NCBI GenBank assembly: GCA_029932545.1 | Contig: JAOZPW010000152.1 | Coordinates: forward strand, 1-9,280 | Reading direction: 5' to 3' | DNA from: Thermoanaerobaculales bacterium | Lineage (GTDB): Bacteria; Acidobacteriota; Thermoanaerobaculia; Thermoanaerobaculales; Sulfomarinibacteraceae | Length of the DNA stretch: 9,280 nucleotides | In this document: piece by piece, positions 8,224 through 9,280 of the stretch | Numbering within the stretch: the first letter of the stretch is position 1 | Layout of the letters: each line of letters starts with the position of its first letter | Position numbers and translations under genes: made by a program | Notes under the pieces: generated by a model | Seen by the model: the letters and a program-made list of their open reading frames with translations, nothing else | The model's database searches: none | What the model was told of the DNA's origin: nothing

Positions 8224-8460
8224 ATGAGATTCGACCCTAACCGACCGGTAGAGAGCTTCAAAGCACAACTTCGGGACCTGCTGAAGGGCTACGAATTTGA
8301 CGTCAAGGGGTTGATTTTGAACGACGGCTCCATTGAGCCGTTACCACGTGAGGCTTCAGTGGTCGGCAAAGTGCTCGAAATTTCCATCAAGCACTTGTCC
8401 CCCGCAAAAACCCCATCCGGCCGATCGGGACGGTCAGATCGGTCCAAAAAGAGCGACTGA
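8224..8460 (+). CDS. Small hypothetical protein, possibly a truncated gene remnant
   Basis: 78 residues, starting MRFDPNRPVESFKAQL, preceded by a good GGAGG site. The first 60 residues look like real folded protein, with a predicted helix (VESFKAQLRDLLKGY) followed by alternating beta-type stretches (FDVKGLILNDGS, SVVGKVLEISIKHL). The last 17 residues (KTPSGRSGRSDRSKKSD) are low-complexity and charged, encoded by repeated GATCGG-type bases, and may be out-of-frame or linker sequence. There is no signal peptide or membrane segment. I do not recognise a family. It lies 120 bases after the lipoprotein gene, on the same strand, and its TGA overlaps another ATG (TGATG at 8458-8462). It could be an intact small cytoplasmic protein, a second accessory or immunity gene, or the 5' remnant of a longer gene disrupted near the IS. 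Confidence 0.5.
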   Translation: MRFDPNRPVESFKAQLRDLLKGYEFDVKGLILNDGSIEPLPREASVVGKVLEISIKHLSPAKTPSGRSGRSDRSKKSD

Positions 8461-8618
8461 TGACCCGGAGAAGCGAAACTGATCGGCCAGGAGGAGACGA
8501 AGACCGAGACAAACCCGTCGGATCGCTCCCGAATCATCCTCAATGCCGGACCCCGGACACAGCTTCACCATTCGAGCTTTCGAGTTTCCCGGTTGTTCCC
8601 TCAACCACGCCGCAGCGT
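8461..8618. other. Gene-poor gap between the small gene and the transposase; IS left end probably here
   Basis: This stretch has no convincing gene. A plus-strand frame begins at the ATG overlapping the previous stop (8460) and stays open through the transposase to the right edge. Its first 50 or so codons are hydrophilic and low-complexity (MTRRSETDRPGGDEDRDK), and the remainder is simply antisense to the transposase. A short direct repeat, CCGGACC-CCGGACA (about 8549-8562), and a TTCGAGCTTTCGAG stretch (about 8573-8586) are the only repeats seen. The IS terminal repeat should be in this gap, but it cannot be identified because the other end lies outside the window. Confidence 0.35.
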
Positions 8619-9280
8619 TCAGGCGGCCTCTTCCAGGGTGTAGGTATGATGCAACCCGCCGAGCACCGGGGTGCTGACGGCCTTCACACCCTCCGGCAGC
8701 CGATGCCGGTCCGGCTGCGGCTCGGCCGGCAATCCTTCTGCCGGATCAGGGATCCCCGGCCCGAGACTGGAGTGAGGCCGGTGGTGGTTGTAGAAGTCGA
8801 CATACTCTCTGAGGATCATCCGGAGGTGGTTTTCGGAAAACGGAATCAGGTAATCAAGGCAATCCCGCCGGAGGGTCCCGATGACCCTTTCGCAGAACGC
8901 ATTGGCCTTCGGCGCCCGAACCGGCGTCTTGAGAGGACGGATTCCGAAGCCACGGATGACGTCGTCCACTTTGCTGCTGAAAATGCTGTCCCGGTCGTGG
9001 ATCAAGAATCGATAACCATGCTTGTCAGGGATCGCTTCCCTCAGCTGCCGGCAAACCCATTCCGCGTTTGGATTTGCGGTGACGTTCGTGTGCAGAATCT
9101 TCCGGCTGCCGATCTCCATGACGACGAGCACGTAGTAGACCCTGAAAGTCGCGCTGACGACCGTGACAAAATCCATCGCAACGATCGCCTTGGCATGGCT
9201 TCTGACGAATGTCGCCCAACGTTGGTCCCCACGTCCGCCGTGCCCTTGAGGCGGCAGCAGATCACGGATGTACTTGGCGA
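8619..9280 (-). CDS. DDE (rve-fold) transposase, 5' end beyond right edge
   Basis: 219 C-terminal residues are visible. The ATG at 9176 is internal: the frame continues upstream to the edge and encodes conserved family sequence (ATFVRSHAKAIVAMDFVTV). The catalytic core is clear. The first Asp is in MDFVTV (bases 9171-9173), the second in LIHDRDSIF (8994-8996), and the Glu in NAFCERVIGTLRRDCLD (8889-8891), with 34 residues between the second Asp and the Glu. The C-terminal YVDFYNHHRPHSSLG signature is typical of rve-type integrase-core transposases of the IS3/IS481 kind. It ends at TGA (8619-8621) after a short Pro-rich tail. It would catalyse IS movement. The helix-turn-helix part is outside the window, so the exact IS family is not assigned. 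No frameshift or missing catalytic residue is seen in the visible part, so it may be active. Confidence 0.9.
   Translation of the reverse strand, partial: AKYIRDLLPPQGHGGRGDQRWATFVRSHAKAIVAMDFVTVVSATFRVYYVLVVMEIGSRKILHTNVTANPNAEWVCRQLREAIPDKHGYRFLIHDRDSIFSSKVDDVIRGFGIRPLKTPVRAPKANAFCERVIGTLRRDCLDYLIPFSENHLRMILREYVDFYNHHRPHSSLGPGIPDPAEGLPAEPQPDRHRLPEGVKAVSTPVLGGLHHTYTLEEAA
8619..9280 (-). mobile_element. Partial insertion sequence carrying the rve-type transposase
   Basis: The element is defined by its transposase. The visible part is the 3' portion; the transposase start and the distal terminal repeat are off the right edge. The near end must lie left of 8619, probably within the preceding 160 bases, but no inverted repeat or target duplication can be proven with only one end present. 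Confidence 0.6.

Noticed and set aside
7845..8268. Frames overlapping the lipoprotein gene on both strands (92, 111 and 133 residues)
   Set aside because: They overlap a gene with a well-defined signal peptide and coupled start, and none has a ribosome site or recognisable domain.
9174..9176. ATG as the start of the transposase
   Set aside because: Upstream codons to the window edge are in frame and encode conserved transposase sequence (RSHAKAIVA), and the ATG lies right at the first catalytic Asp.

Overview
The window comes from a GC-rich, Gram-negative bacterium. A lipoprotein signal peptide and a predicted secreted or surface polymorphic toxin support Gram-negative. The large gene strongly favours G/C-ending codons. 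The lineage cannot be fixed from sequence alone. The very long YD-repeat protein with acidic calcium-type loops, and this type of rve-fold transposase, would fit large-genome soil or marine lineages such as Acidobacteriota, Myxococcota or Planctomycetota, but that is only an impression.

Layout: about 80 % of the window (2-7624, +) is one open reading frame that is already open at the left edge. It encodes at least 2540 residues of an RHS/YD-repeat protein. In order it has a beta-rich N-terminal region with acidic DxDxDG loops, a DUF6531-like RHS entry segment, a long array of YD repeats, an unusual stretch of about 235 residues resembling two SbsA/Big_5 Ig-like domains, the conserved RHS core terminus ending in DPFGL, and a variable C-terminal tip of 300 residues. 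The tip looks like a serine alpha/beta-hydrolase (GHSQGG elbow plus plausible Asp and His). The stop codon overlaps (ATGA) the start of a 160-residue predicted lipoprotein (7621-8103, +).

How the genes may work together: RHS proteins usually enclose a C-terminal toxin in a YD-repeat shell, cut it free at the DPxGL motif, and are followed by a small cognate immunity gene. A lipase or esterase tip paired with an envelope lipoprotein matches the known logic of antibacterial phospholipase effectors, whose immunity proteins commonly sit in the periplasm. The best reading is therefore a predicted RHS-hydrolase toxin and lipoprotein immunity pair, and it is the most interesting part of the window.

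Downstream, a short unrecognised gene with a good ribosome binding site (8224-8460, +) is followed by about 160 bases without a convincing gene. The window then ends in a minus-strand DDE (rve-fold) transposase whose N-terminus runs off the right edge. The IS lies next to the toxin/immunity end, where RHS loci typically gather rearrangements.
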